DNA of 64,000 bases from an uncultured Collinsella sp. Lineage in GTDB: Bacteria > Actinomycetota > Coriobacteriia > Coriobacteriales > Coriobacteriaceae. The translations under genes and the position numbers were made by a program. Shown here in pieces: positions 24,639 through 32,369 of the stretch. Location of the stretch: assembly GCA_900756765.1 (NCBI GenBank), contig CAAELE010000018.1, positions 1 to 64,000 of the forward strand, read 5' to 3'. Positions within the stretch are counted from its first letter, which is position 1. Each line of letters starts with the position of its first letter. Under the pieces are notes generated by a model that had not been told where the DNA came from, did no database searches, and saw nothing but the letters and a program-made list of their open reading frames with translations.

Positions 24639-26621
24639 CTAGTTCTCGCGGCGCTTTGAGGCGATGCCGATGGCTGCTGTGATGGCTCCGGCGAGGCTCA
24701 TGGCCGCGGCGACAAGTCCGGTGCTGTCACCCGTTGCGGCGAGGGTGGCATCGGTGGTCTTGGCAGTGGGCTTGACGGCCGGAGTCTTGGTGGTCGAGAC
24801 GGTCGTAGTAGTCGTGGCGGTCGTTGGTGCCTGGCCCGGCTTGGTCTCGGGCTCGGGCGTCGGCTTGGGGTCCGGCGTCGGCGTCGGCATTGCTTCAGGC
24901 GTCATCGTAAGATTGGTATAGACCCACATGGTGGTCGTCTTACCGTCTCTATCGAGATTCTCCGCATCGGATTCGTTCCACCAGTAGCCATAAGTCTTGC
25001 CGTTAATTGTGACCCTAGTGTCACGAGTAAAGTAGAAACCCTCATGCGACTTGAGATAAAAACCGTAGCTGTAGGTCTTCCCAGCCTCAAACGTATCAAT
25101 GTGGTTCTCGATATTTTGATCCCAGAACCATGCCGAGTTCACTCCAGCGCCATCCTCAGAATTCCAGAACTCGCACTGATACCAATAACGAGTGTCGTCG
25201 GACGTAGCGCCCGTGAACACCGGCTTATCGCCGTCTTTGAACGTGACGGTAGCGCCATTAATCTCGACCGTGTCGATTGCTTGCCACACAAGAGCCTTTT
25301 CGCAGGTAAACGATGTGGTCGGCGCAAGGAACAGACCACCTTCGACTTTCTGAACACTCATGGTGTTAAGTGGCTCGCCATTGATTGCCACAGTGCAGCC
25401 GTTGGCAAGCTCATACCCGTTCTTTTGGCGTAGCATGACAGAATGCATGTAGTGCTTGCCTTCTTTGAACTTGTCGATTCGCTTCATGCCCGGTGTGTAC
25501 ATGCCCTCGTCGGAATACCAGGAGGCGACGGGATGAAGATCCGTGGGGTCGCTGTTGTCCATCTCCTCCCAGCACTCGTAAGCAATTTCATACTTGTCGT
25601 AATCTGCGTATGGTACATGAGTGGTTGGAGCGGGAGTATCCCCAGCGCGATAGCCGATATATCCTGAACCCAAATCAACGCTATTGATTGCCTGTCCATG
25701 AGCAGCTAGCTTTACCACGGTGTTGAAGTTGTAGCGCAGGTAGTAATCGGTCCTTGTTTCATGGACAACGATTTGAGCTGGTTTATCGGAGGAGCTATCA
25801 GGATCGCCGATGAGGACGCCATCATTATAGTCGGTGCCGTCGAACGTCAACGTTGAAGTAAACGGCACATCCTCGTTGCGGATGAGTGCATAGTTTCCGT
25901 CTACATAGTCGCCACCCGTCAGGGTCAGCGTCGCGCGCATCTGCCCTTCATATGGCGCAATGGAAATCGTCACGTTCGATTGAGACTGATCGGCGACTTC
26001 AACAAGCGCGCCAGTAGCGGCATCTGCCTTGTAATACTTAGTTTCGGATGCGTTTGATAGCTTATCCGCCACCTCATCTGGGACCGGTCCAAAATCCCAT
26101 GAGAAACTACCGCCTCCGGTAAGAGAAATCTCGGGTGGAAGCTCGCATTCCCTGTAGTAGGATTCGACGTTCGTGTCGATTGTCACGCCACCCCCACCCG
26201 TCACGTCGGTCACACCGCAGGGAATAATGGCGTTGTCTGCCGGCATGGCGGCGTTGTTGCTGGAAGCGTTTTGCTCGGCAGGCATTGCATCGCCAGCCCC
26301 TTCGACGGTGTCAGCCAAAGATACCTGCTGAGTATCGGCCTCGTTCTGAGTTGCCGGAGCAGCCTCGGTTGTCGGTGTTGTCGCCGCATTCGCATCCACC
26401 GTAGCCGCCGGCGCCGCAGGAGCCGCAGCGACCTCACCCGTCGTAGCAGCAGAATCCGCACATTCGGTCGCAAGCGCCACACTCGGCAGTAACAGCTGGC
26501 CGACCATGAGCGCGCACGCACCGACGCTGGCGACCCTCACACCCGCGCAACGCCAAGTACCGTGAACGAGCGAGCGAGCGCGCTCGCGCTGCGTCTGCTT
26601 GGCAAAATGTTGTCCTTGCAT
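24639..26621 (-). CDS. LAxTG wall-anchored surface protein, paralogue 1
   Basis: A 660-residue surface protein. The N-terminal leader (1-50, FAKQTQRERARSLVHG, later MVGQLLLPSVALA) is nearly shared with the next gene. An Ala/Thr-rich stretch follows, then a beta-rich body with two related modules (ASWYSDEGMYTPGM and NSAWFWDQNIENH, each followed by a F.(E/A)GK.Y segment), a Pro/Thr linker, and the sorting signal LAATGD, hydrophobic helix and KRREN. The start is the ATG at 26621, nine bases after AAGGAGG; an upstream in-frame start has no such site. Ligand unknown. It carries the shared upstream motif at 26688-26721. Confidence 0.82.
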   Translation of the reverse strand: MQGQHFAKQTQRERARSLVHGTWRCAGVRVASVGACALMVGQLLLPSVALATECADSAATTGEVAAAPAAPAATVDANAATTPTTEAAPATQNEADTQQVSLADTVEGAGDAMPAEQNASSNNAAMPADNAIIPCGVTDVTGGGGVTIDTNVESYYRECELPPEISLTGGGSFSWDFGPVPDEVADKLSNASETKYYKADAATGALVEVADQSQSNVTISIAPYEGQMRATLTLTGGDYVDGNYALIRNEDVPFTSTLTFDGTDYNDGVLIGDPDSSSDKPAQIVVHETRTDYYLRYNFNTVVKLAAHGQAINSVDLGSGYIGYRAGDTPAPTTHVPYADYDKYEIAYECWEEMDNSDPTDLHPVASWYSDEGMYTPGMKRIDKFKEGKHYMHSVMLRQKNGYELANGCTVAINGEPLNTMSVQKVEGGLFLAPTTSFTCEKALVWQAIDTVEINGATVTFKDGDKPVFTGATSDDTRYWYQCEFWNSEDGAGVNSAWFWDQNIENHIDTFEAGKTYSYGFYLKSHEGFYFTRDTRVTINGKTYGYWWNESDAENLDRDGKTTTMWVYTNLTMTPEAMPTPTPDPKPTPEPETKPGQAPTTATTTTTVSTTKTPAVKPTAKTTDATLAATGDSTGLVAAAMSLAGAITAAIGIASKRREN

Positions 26622-26687
26622 GTCGTCCTCCTTAATCGAGGTTTGTTTCCATGACATCACAGTGCGGCAAACCGGGCGCCACGCCTA

Positions 26688-26721
26688 GGTTCGTACATGC
26701 GAACCCGCGTCCCTACCTGCG
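26688..26721 (-). promoter_or_regulatory. Composite regulatory site upstream of surface paralogue 1
   Basis: GGTTC (26688), eight bases, GAACC (26701), seven bases, CTACCTGCG (26713-26721): same spacing as the sites at 24372 and 28568. It lies 67 bases before the ATG. Confidence 0.75.
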
Positions 26722-26726
26722 CAAAC

Positions 26727-26770
26727 GCAAAAGCCGCCACGCGGGGACGCAAATCCCTGCGCGGCGGCTC
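26727..26770 (-). terminator. Terminator of the surface gene ending at 26819
   Basis: On the minus strand GCCGCC and GGCGGC arms (with further pairing CGCAGGGATTT / CCCCGCG in between) are followed by TTTTGCGTTT. Confidence 0.7.
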
Positions 26771-26818
26771 AATCAAGCGCACCGAGGTTTTATGCCCTGC
26801 ATGCCCTAGGCAAAATTG

Positions 26819-28465
26819 CTATTCCTCGCGACGACGCGCGGCGGCGATGCCGGCGGCTGCAACTGTCGCGCCGGCAATGCCCATGGCGGCAACGGTCAAC
26901 GCGGCGCTATCGCCCGTGGCCGCAAGAGCGGAAGTCGTCGTCTTCGAAGCCGTGACGGATGCCTTGGCGGCAGCGAGCTTTACATTCACGGCCGAACCGG
27001 TCTGTGCCGAAGCTCGGCTCGGCGCCCCCGTCGTGCCCGTCGAGCCTTCGCCACCCGGCTGCGGCTTAGGAGTCGGTGCCGGATCGGGAGTAGGCATAGC
27101 ACCTCCGTCGAATGCGATATGCGCGACCTTGGCGATCTTGTCCGCATCGCGATCGGCCCTCAGGACGCCTTCGCCGGGCTCGCCAATCGTCTGTCCCCAA
27201 AAATCAGCATATTCAAATCGGTTGCCCAGCGCCATGGGGCGGGCACCCAGTTTTTGGTAGTCGCGCACCACGCCATTGACAGGAAGCACGACCTTCCCGC
27301 CCTCGCCGATAACAATCATGCCGGCAGGACCGTTGGCGGTCGTGTAGTTGTCAGCGACGATTGCCCCATCGTTGCCCTCGGCAACAACGGAGCCGTTTTT
27401 AATTTGGATGCTTCCGCCCTCGACCGCACTCCCCGAGCTGGTATGCAGACCATACGTGTCCTTGGAATACCGATCTTTCGAGGCGCTGGCAATCGCAGTC
27501 ACAAACGTGTTCTTTCCATCGATGATGATATCGGCAGTGGCATCGTTGCCCATTCCGGCCGCCTCGATACCCACGGCACCCCACATACCATTCGAAGCAT
27601 CGGCAATTGCGGTCACGAGCGAATCGCCTGCAATTTCGACACGCGCTGCGCCGTTGTTGACACGGGACACAATTCCCTGAGACTCCAGAGTGGATTCGGC
27701 CTTGACCGTCACCGTTGAGCCGGAGCCGATCGATACGCGGCCGCCTTTGTTGCTCTGCCCGTCATGTTCCCATGCAAACTCGCCGTCTTCCCCAGGTGCA
27801 CCGTTAGTGGCATAGATGCCCGTCACGTAACCGTAATACCCGTCACCGGACCCCGCCGCGCGCCCTGCCTTCACATCGACAGTCGCACCGTTTTTAATGG
27901 TCACGTCTCCGCCAAACGCAGTTATGGCCTCGGCGCTCTCGCACTCCTCGCCATTTGCATCCGTACCCGTCGCCGTCACGTTGACCGTGGCCCCGTCGAC
28001 GGTGACGTCGCCACCGGTAATACCGTTACCCGCGGCCGTGATGACATCGGTCTGGCCCGTCGCATTGAGTGTGCCGTCGCCCGTGATGGAAAGGTTGCCG
28101 CCTGAGACCTCGATGGCGCTCTGACCGGCATCGGCCGTAACGGTGTTGGTGTTGGTCACACCGATGTTGAGGTTGCCCTCGGCGCTGATGCCGCCGCCGT
28201 TATAGCCATTGAGCTGCATGTCGTCGGCGCCGTTCCAGGACCACGTGCCCGCCTCGTCGCCGACGGCAACACCCCCGTTGTACTGCGTGCCACCCACGTT
28301 GATCCAATCTGCTGCCAAGGCAACGCTTGGCAGCAGCAGCTGACCGACCATGAGCGCACACGCTCCGACGCACGCCAGCCTGGCACCCGCCCGTTTCCAC
28401 GAACCGTGAACCAGCGAGCAAGTGCGCTCGCGCTGCGTTTGCTTGGCAAAATGACTTCCGTTCAT
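26819..28465 (-). CDS. LAxTG wall-anchored surface protein, beta-helix type, paralogue 2
   Basis: A 548-residue surface protein. The leader (FAKQTQRERTCSLVHG, later MVGQLLLPSVALA) matches paralogue 1. The mature part is a Gly/Asn/Thr-rich repetitive region (NGGGISAEGNLNIGVTN, GGNLSITGDGTLNATG, GNGITGGDVTVDGATVN) resembling the Cthe_2159-type carbohydrate-binding right-handed beta-helix proteins. It ends with LAATGD, a hydrophobic helix and RRREE. The ATG at 28465 follows GGGAGG. It is divergent from the LuxR-type regulator. Its leader contains a family B repeat that seems to have been inserted. Confidence 0.82.
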   Translation of the reverse strand: MNGSHFAKQTQRERTCSLVHGSWKRAGARLACVGACALMVGQLLLPSVALAADWINVGGTQYNGGVAVGDEAGTWSWNGADDMQLNGYNGGGISAEGNLNIGVTNTNTVTADAGQSAIEVSGGNLSITGDGTLNATGQTDVITAAGNGITGGDVTVDGATVNVTATGTDANGEECESAEAITAFGGDVTIKNGATVDVKAGRAAGSGDGYYGYVTGIYATNGAPGEDGEFAWEHDGQSNKGGRVSIGSGSTVTVKAESTLESQGIVSRVNNGAARVEIAGDSLVTAIADASNGMWGAVGIEAAGMGNDATADIIIDGKNTFVTAIASASKDRYSKDTYGLHTSSGSAVEGGSIQIKNGSVVAEGNDGAIVADNYTTANGPAGMIVIGEGGKVVLPVNGVVRDYQKLGARPMALGNRFEYADFWGQTIGEPGEGVLRADRDADKIAKVAHIAFDGGAMPTPDPAPTPKPQPGGEGSTGTTGAPSRASAQTGSAVNVKLAAAKASVTASKTTTSALAATGDSAALTVAAMGIAGATVAAAGIAAARRREE

Positions 28466-28492
28466 AGGTGCCTCCCTCGGTCGATGGACCAT

Positions 28493-28527
28493 ACCATCAC
28501 AAAGGTGCCTGTCCCCTTCGTGGTGGT
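28493..28527. repeat. Family B palindromic repeat, copy 3, in the leader of paralogue 2
   Basis: ACCATCACAAAGG... and CTTCGTGGTGGT flank tgcctgtcccc. It lies between the regulatory site and the start codon. The sibling gene's otherwise alignable leader lacks about 36 bases here. Confidence 0.75.
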
Positions 28528-28563
28528 CCTGTACCACCAAGATGTGCCAAATGACTCCGTATG

Positions 28564-28601
28564 CCTAGGTTCGCAGATGCGAACCTAGGTCTCTACCTGC
28601 G
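28564..28601 (-). promoter_or_regulatory. Composite regulatory site between paralogue 2 and the LuxR regulator
   Basis: CCTAGGTTC (28564-28572), eight bases, GAACCTAGG (28581-28589), then CTACCTGCG (28593-28601). Spacing is identical to the sites at 24372 and 26688. It is 103 bases from the surface gene start and about 93 from the regulator start, so it could serve both. Confidence 0.78.
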
Positions 28602-28693
28602 GTTTAATTCAATATGATTTCGTTGTCGTCACACGCGTCCCAGGGACGCTACAATCGAGAACACGACTATTCCGTCCACCCAAAGGACTGTCC

Positions 28694-30100
28694 TTGAATC
28701 TGAGTAAGCCTAAAATCAACGCGCTTTTGGCACTTGCGCTCTTTACCTTTGTCTTTCTTGCCGCCGAGTTTCGATTCGACATTAATGTCGGGCTGCTCAC
28801 CGGTGCCGAGCGTGTTGTGATTGCGCAGGGCTTCATCCTCGGCGCCAGCGTGATCGGCTTTATCGGATATGCGCCGCTGCTCGGGCTCGCACAGCGCAAA
28901 GGCCACTCGCTGGCAGCCGTCAACGCCGCCGCCGTCCCTATCGTCATCGTGGGCCTGACCCAAATTCAGTTCCCTACGGCCCCGCTTGTGCTCGAAATTC
29001 TGGGCTGCGTGGGGTTCTTTGGACTCGGCCTGTTGGGTGCCGCAGCGCACCACGCCTTTTCGTTGGCATTCCAGGATGATCCCAAGCTCGCCACTGGCGC
29101 AGGAGCGGCCTATGCCGCGGGCATCCTGATACAGTTCGCCATCAACCTGCTCAATTGCGGCGGTATCGCAGAGCTCATCGTCCTTGGCGCAGCGACTATC
29201 GCCATCTCCGCCCTCAGCGTCGTTCCCCAAAAGGCCGCCGAGAGCTCCAACTCCGCCATCAATCCCTTTATTGAGCCCTCTCATGCCCTCGCCAAACAGG
29301 CATGCTGGAGCATCGCGCTCGTCATGATTCTCGCCTGCTTGTTCTCGACCCTCGACAACGTGGTCACACTCTCCAACGCCCACGGCACCATTGCCGTGCA
29401 AACCTGGCCGCGCCTCTTTTTGGCGGCAAGCGGCCTTGCCGCCGGTCTTATCTTTGACCTTGCCGAGCGCCGCTACATGGGACTTGTCATGCTCGGCATC
29501 GCCGTGCTCTCGACCATTTCCATCCTGGCCGTGGAGGCCGGCGCCGATCCCAACCTGGGCCTTGTCGTCTTTTATCTGAGTTCGGGCTTTTTTGTCACGT
29601 TCTTTACCGCCACCTTTACACAGCTGGCACCGCGCATGCATGCGCCCGCCCTCTGGGCCGGCATGGGACGCGCCGCCAACAATGTATGCGCATTCACTAC
29701 ATCGGGCATCTCGCTTGCTCTCGTAACCTCGGACAACGTTGCCCTCATTATGATCGGCGCGCTCGTTTTGCTCGTCGCCGCCTGCGCGGCATTCGTGGCA
29801 GCCGGCCTGTTTCGCCTGCCCCAAACCGAGCAGGAGCGCGAGCGCGAGCAACTGGCAAAGGAAGCACTCGCCGCCCCCACCATCGAAGAGCAACGTCAGG
29901 CCTTCATCGCCGACCACGCTCTCACCCCGCGCGAAGTCGACGTGCTCATAGCCGTGACCCAGGATGAACGCCCGCTCAAGCAGGTCGCCGAGGAACTCGG
30001 CATCTCGATGCGCATGGTACAGCGCCACCTGAGCTCTATCTACCAAAAGACCGACACGCAGACGCGCGCCGGTCTCGCCAAAGCCTTCCCCTCTGCCTAA
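28694..30100 (+). CDS. LuxR-type transcriptional regulator with a 12-helix membrane domain
   Basis: A 468-residue protein of an architecture common in Coriobacteriia: about 380 residues of consecutive hydrophobic helices (MFS-like, roughly 12), a charged linker (TEQEREREQLAKEAL), and a C-terminal LuxR/GerE helix-turn-helix with LTPREVDVLIAVTQ and LGISMRMVQRHLSSIYQKT. It probably senses a small molecule or envelope state and binds DNA from the membrane. The TTG at 28694 is used because AAAGGA precedes it and the first helix follows directly. Position next to one of three identical composite sites suggests it controls the three surface genes (inference). Confidence 0.85.
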   Translation: MNLSKPKINALLALALFTFVFLAAEFRFDINVGLLTGAERVVIAQGFILGASVIGFIGYAPLLGLAQRKGHSLAAVNAAAVPIVIVGLTQIQFPTAPLVLEILGCVGFFGLGLLGAAAHHAFSLAFQDDPKLATGAGAAYAAGILIQFAINLLNCGGIAELIVLGAATIAISALSVVPQKAAESSNSAINPFIEPSHALAKQACWSIALVMILACLFSTLDNVVTLSNAHGTIAVQTWPRLFLAASGLAAGLIFDLAERRYMGLVMLGIAVLSTISILAVEAGADPNLGLVVFYLSSGFFVTFFTATFTQLAPRMHAPALWAGMGRAANNVCAFTTSGISLALVTSDNVALIMIGALVLLVAACAAFVAAGLFRLPQTEQEREREQLAKEALAAPTIEEQRQAFIADHALTPREVDVLIAVTQDERPLKQVAEELGISMRMVQRHLSSIYQKTDTQTRAGLAKAFPSA

Positions 30101-30103
30101 AAC

Positions 30104-30138
30104 AAAAACCACCACAAAGGCCCCCTTTGCGGTGGTTT
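30104..30138. repeat. Family B palindromic repeat, copy 4
   Basis: AAAAACCACCACAAAGG and CCTTTGCGGTGGTTT directly follow the LuxR stop codon (TAAAACAAAAACC) and could end its transcript. The 28 bases around 30092-30119 recur at 31511-31538 with one change. Confidence 0.75.
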
Positions 30139-30168
30139 GAACGGAGCAGAAGGCCACTCTGCCAGTTT

Positions 30169-30225
30169 GTCTCAGTCTGTAACAGATAGGCCCCTAAAAG
30201 CAGGCTTATTGTTACAGATCGAGAC
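30169..30225. repeat. Family A palindromic repeat, copy 4
   Basis: GTCTCAGTCTGTAACA (30169-30184) and TGTTACAGATCGAGAC (30210-30225) pair with one mismatch around 25 bases, again directly after a family B copy. Confidence 0.8.
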
Positions 30226-30265
30226 AGTAAAGGGACACGAAGCGATCCTTCGCAGCAACGACCCT

Positions 30266-31381
30266 CTAGTAAAGCGATGCGACATATCGGCCAAAGCCTG
30301 GCAATGCAAACTCAAAACGTCCTTGTAGAGGCTCTTCAATTACCCCAGCCTCTACCAGACGCTTTTTATACGTTGAAATCGAACCGGAACTCTTCTTAAG
30401 CCTCGCTGCCAGCTCTTGCCTGGTCGTCGTCCCAACCGGATTCATTGCACGAAGAAATTCAAGGTCCCCTCGTGAAAGTTCCGCCGCTGTTGAAGCGAAA
30501 ACTCGCGATTCCAGCTCCTCTTGCGCAAGTTTCGCGCCTCGTTCGACATCCTCAATAGAAACCTCGGAGGCTTGGCGCGAAGCATTCCATGCCCGATACC
30601 CCACCAACTGGAACATAAATGGAAAGCCATCGATCGCCTTGGCAGCGAGGTCAATCGCCTCATCAGAAATCGTCTTGCCGCCGTCCTCAATCGTTAGTCG
30701 AAACGCTTCTTTTACCTCAGTCGGTGAAATTGATCCCAGCGAATGTTGAGCCGCGCGACGAAGAAACGATGTCGATTTCCCCGTCAGCAGCGCCAGCACG
30801 CGAAACGGCAGCCCCGCCATAAGCAAAGCTACCTTTTTATTCTCGCTTACAAAGTGCTGGTAGGTAGTAACAAGCTCCGTCATTTGCGCAAACGATGCAT
30901 CCACTTCGTCAACGGCGATAAGCACCCCGGTGTCAGTCGCTTCAAGCTGAGCAAACAAAGCGTTCATCTTAGTACGCCAGTTAGCGCCCTCAAATTCAAC
31001 ATCGATGTTTTCCCAGCTCATGCTTCCTACGGGGGCAATGCCGACACTGTTCACACGCCTAGAAGCGGGCTTTTCGATCAGATGGGCGGCTGATTCGTTG
31101 AGGCGCTGCAAAATGTCTTCGAGCATCCCCTCCGAGGCCGTCACATTCGCCGTAATCCAGCCCTCTTGCTGGGCGCGGTACGACAGATATGCCAAAAGCG
31201 CCGTTTTACCTGTACCACGCGCACCATAGAAAACCGAGCAAAGATTGGGATCGGAGTCGTCATTTTCAAACGCCAGCACCATATCATCGATGATTTGCTC
31301 ACGGCCGGCCATATACGCCGGTACACGTCCGAACATCGGCGTGAATGGATTTGCCTGCCTGTACGCCGTCGGTGCCGCCAT
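30266..31381 (-). CDS. AAA ATPase of the Orc1/Cdc6-like type with winged-helix end
   Basis: A 371-residue STAND/Orc1-Cdc6-like ATPase. Walker A GARGTGKT lies at about 53-60, Walker B GVLIAVDEVD at about 150-160, sensor region around LLMAGLPFR. The C-terminal 70 residues (LEFLRAMNPVGTTTRQELAA, then KSSGSISTYKKRLVEAGVI) form a winged helix-turn-helix. Such stand-alone proteins are common in gut bacteria with unknown role, possibly DNA-binding regulators or parts of defence or mobile elements. AGGGAGG precedes the ATG. Five phased TTGAG repeats lie 56-98 bases upstream. No partner gene is visible. Confidence 0.8.
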   Translation of the reverse strand: MAAPTAYRQANPFTPMFGRVPAYMAGREQIIDDMVLAFENDDSDPNLCSVFYGARGTGKTALLAYLSYRAQQEGWITANVTASEGMLEDILQRLNESAAHLIEKPASRRVNSVGIAPVGSMSWENIDVEFEGANWRTKMNALFAQLEATDTGVLIAVDEVDASFAQMTELVTTYQHFVSENKKVALLMAGLPFRVLALLTGKSTSFLRRAAQHSLGSISPTEVKEAFRLTIEDGGKTISDEAIDLAAKAIDGFPFMFQLVGYRAWNASRQASEVSIEDVERGAKLAQEELESRVFASTAAELSRGDLEFLRAMNPVGTTTRQELAARLKKSSGSISTYKKRLVEAGVIEEPLQGRFEFALPGFGRYVASLY

Positions 31382-31436
31382 AAAGCCTCCCTTTAACTCA
31401 TATAACTTAATTATGCCCCTACTATCTATAATTTAT

Positions 31437-31479
31437 TTGAGTATCTTTGAGCTTTTTGAGCATCCTTGAGTTCTTTGAG
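31437..31479. repeat. Five phased TTGAG repeats upstream of the Orc1-like ATPase
   Basis: TTGAG starts at 31437, 31447, 31456, 31466 and 31475: spacings of 10, 9, 10 and 9 bases, about one helical turn. Such iterons are typical of a cooperatively bound protein. AT-rich sequence with possible -10 boxes lies between them and the ATPase start. Confidence 0.75.
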
Positions 31480-31522
31480 CGATCGGCCCCGGCAGAACCA
31501 GTTGACTTTCTCTACCTAAAAC

Positions 31523-31566
31523 AAAAACCACCACAAAGATGCACTGTCCCCTTTGTGGTGGTTTTT
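31523..31566 (-). terminator. Family B repeat, copy 5, acting as a terminator
   Basis: AAAAACCACCACAAAG and CTTTGTGGTGGTTTTT pair around atgcactgtccc. On the minus strand it lies six bases past the stop at 31573 and ends in TTTTT, so it can terminate that gene. Confidence 0.75.
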
Positions 31567-31572
31567 GATCGG

Positions 31573-32196
31573 TTAGCCTTCGAGCTGGGCCACTTTGTAG
31601 CGGTAGGCGGCGGCGATGACGTCTTTACAGCCCTCGCGGCCCAGCTTAGCACGGTTGACGACGATGTCTTTACCGCTCGTCATCTTCCACTTTCCGGCGC
31701 TGTAGCGCTTATAGAACGCCTCGCGCGCCTTCTGCTGCTGCTTGACCAGCTTGGCGCCCTTCTTTTTGTTAAGGCCACGCTTCTTGCGCACAATCTCGAC
31801 GCGGTCCTCAAAGGGAGCGGTCACCAATACGGCAATGTGATTGGGGTTGTTACGCAACAGGTAATCGGACAGGCGGCCTTCGATAATGCAGCTCTCGGTC
31901 TCGCCCAGATCCAAAATCACCTGGCTCATCTTTTGGAACAACTTGTCCGAGTACGAACGCGCGTCATAGCGGTCAGGCAGAAACGCCATGTTCTCCACGG
32001 CCAGACGTTCGTCGTAGGCGGCCATCTTATCGAGCGACTCGCCCGTGCGCAGCGATGCGCGCACCAGCAGCTCGTTATCGTACAGCGGAATCCCCAGCTC
32101 ATTGGCGAGGATACGGCCAATCTCGTGGCCCTCGGCACCAAAGTCGCGCGCGATGGTAATGACCACAGGACTCTTCTTGTTCTCCAGATCGCTCAT
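31573..32196 (-). CDS. Cytidylate kinase-like family protein
   Basis: A 207-residue protein of the cytidylate-kinase-like family (PF13189 type). It starts VITIARDFGAEGHEIGRILA, a modified P-loop region, followed by LGIPLYDNELL and a C-terminal FYKRYSAGKW and NRAKLGREGC. Members are widespread in anaerobic gut Firmicutes and Actinobacteria; the substrate is not established, and essential CMP kinase is normally a different protein. The ATG at 32196 has AAAGGA upstream. A short GTGACAAAG...CTTTGTCAC palindrome lies in its leader. Confidence 0.85.
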   Translation of the reverse strand: MSDLENKKSPVVITIARDFGAEGHEIGRILANELGIPLYDNELLVRASLRTGESLDKMAAYDERLAVENMAFLPDRYDARSYSDKLFQKMSQVILDLGETESCIIEGRLSDYLLRNNPNHIAVLVTAPFEDRVEIVRKKRGLNKKKGAKLVKQQQKAREAFYKRYSAGKWKMTSGKDIVVNRAKLGREGCKDVIAAAYRYKVAQLEG

Positions 32197-32214
32197 CGCG
32201 ATTCCTTTCTCTGT

Positions 32215-32241
32215 GTGACAAAGAGACAGTCCCTTTGTCAC
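32215..32241. repeat. GTGACAAAG palindrome in the leader of the kinase-like gene
   Basis: GTGACAAAG and CTTTGTCAC flank agacagtcc. It shares the CAAAG...gacag...CTTTG core with family B. Confidence 0.7.
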
Positions 32242-32269
32242 ATTCATTTTGCCCCTGCCTTCGACCTGG

Positions 32270-32363
32270 TTTCCCAAGTGCGGCAGATTGCCCCGAAAGA
32301 GGAGCGCCGCGTACTAAATGTACGCAAGCGACGATTGAGGGGCAAGGTGCCGTGCTTGGGAAA
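32270..32363. repeat. 94-base long-stem hairpin between two minus-strand operons
   Basis: TTTCCCAAG pairs with CTTGGGAAA, then CGGCA with TGCCG, TTGCCCC with GGGGCAA, AGCG with CGCT and GTAC with GTAC, around a TAAAT loop with small bulges. No T tract follows on either strand. It resembles the 14022-14126 structure in size and layout, not sequence. Confidence 0.7.
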
Positions 32364-32369
32364 GCCAGG

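Noticed and set aside
26688..26721. A tRNA T-loop suggested by GGTTCG near 26690
   Set aside because: No cloverleaf can be built around it; the sequence belongs to the shared composite site.
28667..30157. Minus-strand frame of about 496 codons opposite the LuxR regulator
   Set aside because: Composition is unnatural (Gly, Glu, His-rich) and the plus strand encodes a clear membrane-LuxR protein.
31437..31479. CRISPR-like array
   Set aside because: The TTGAG repeats are five bases long with four- to five-base spacing, far from CRISPR dimensions; no CRISPR array was seen anywhere in the window.
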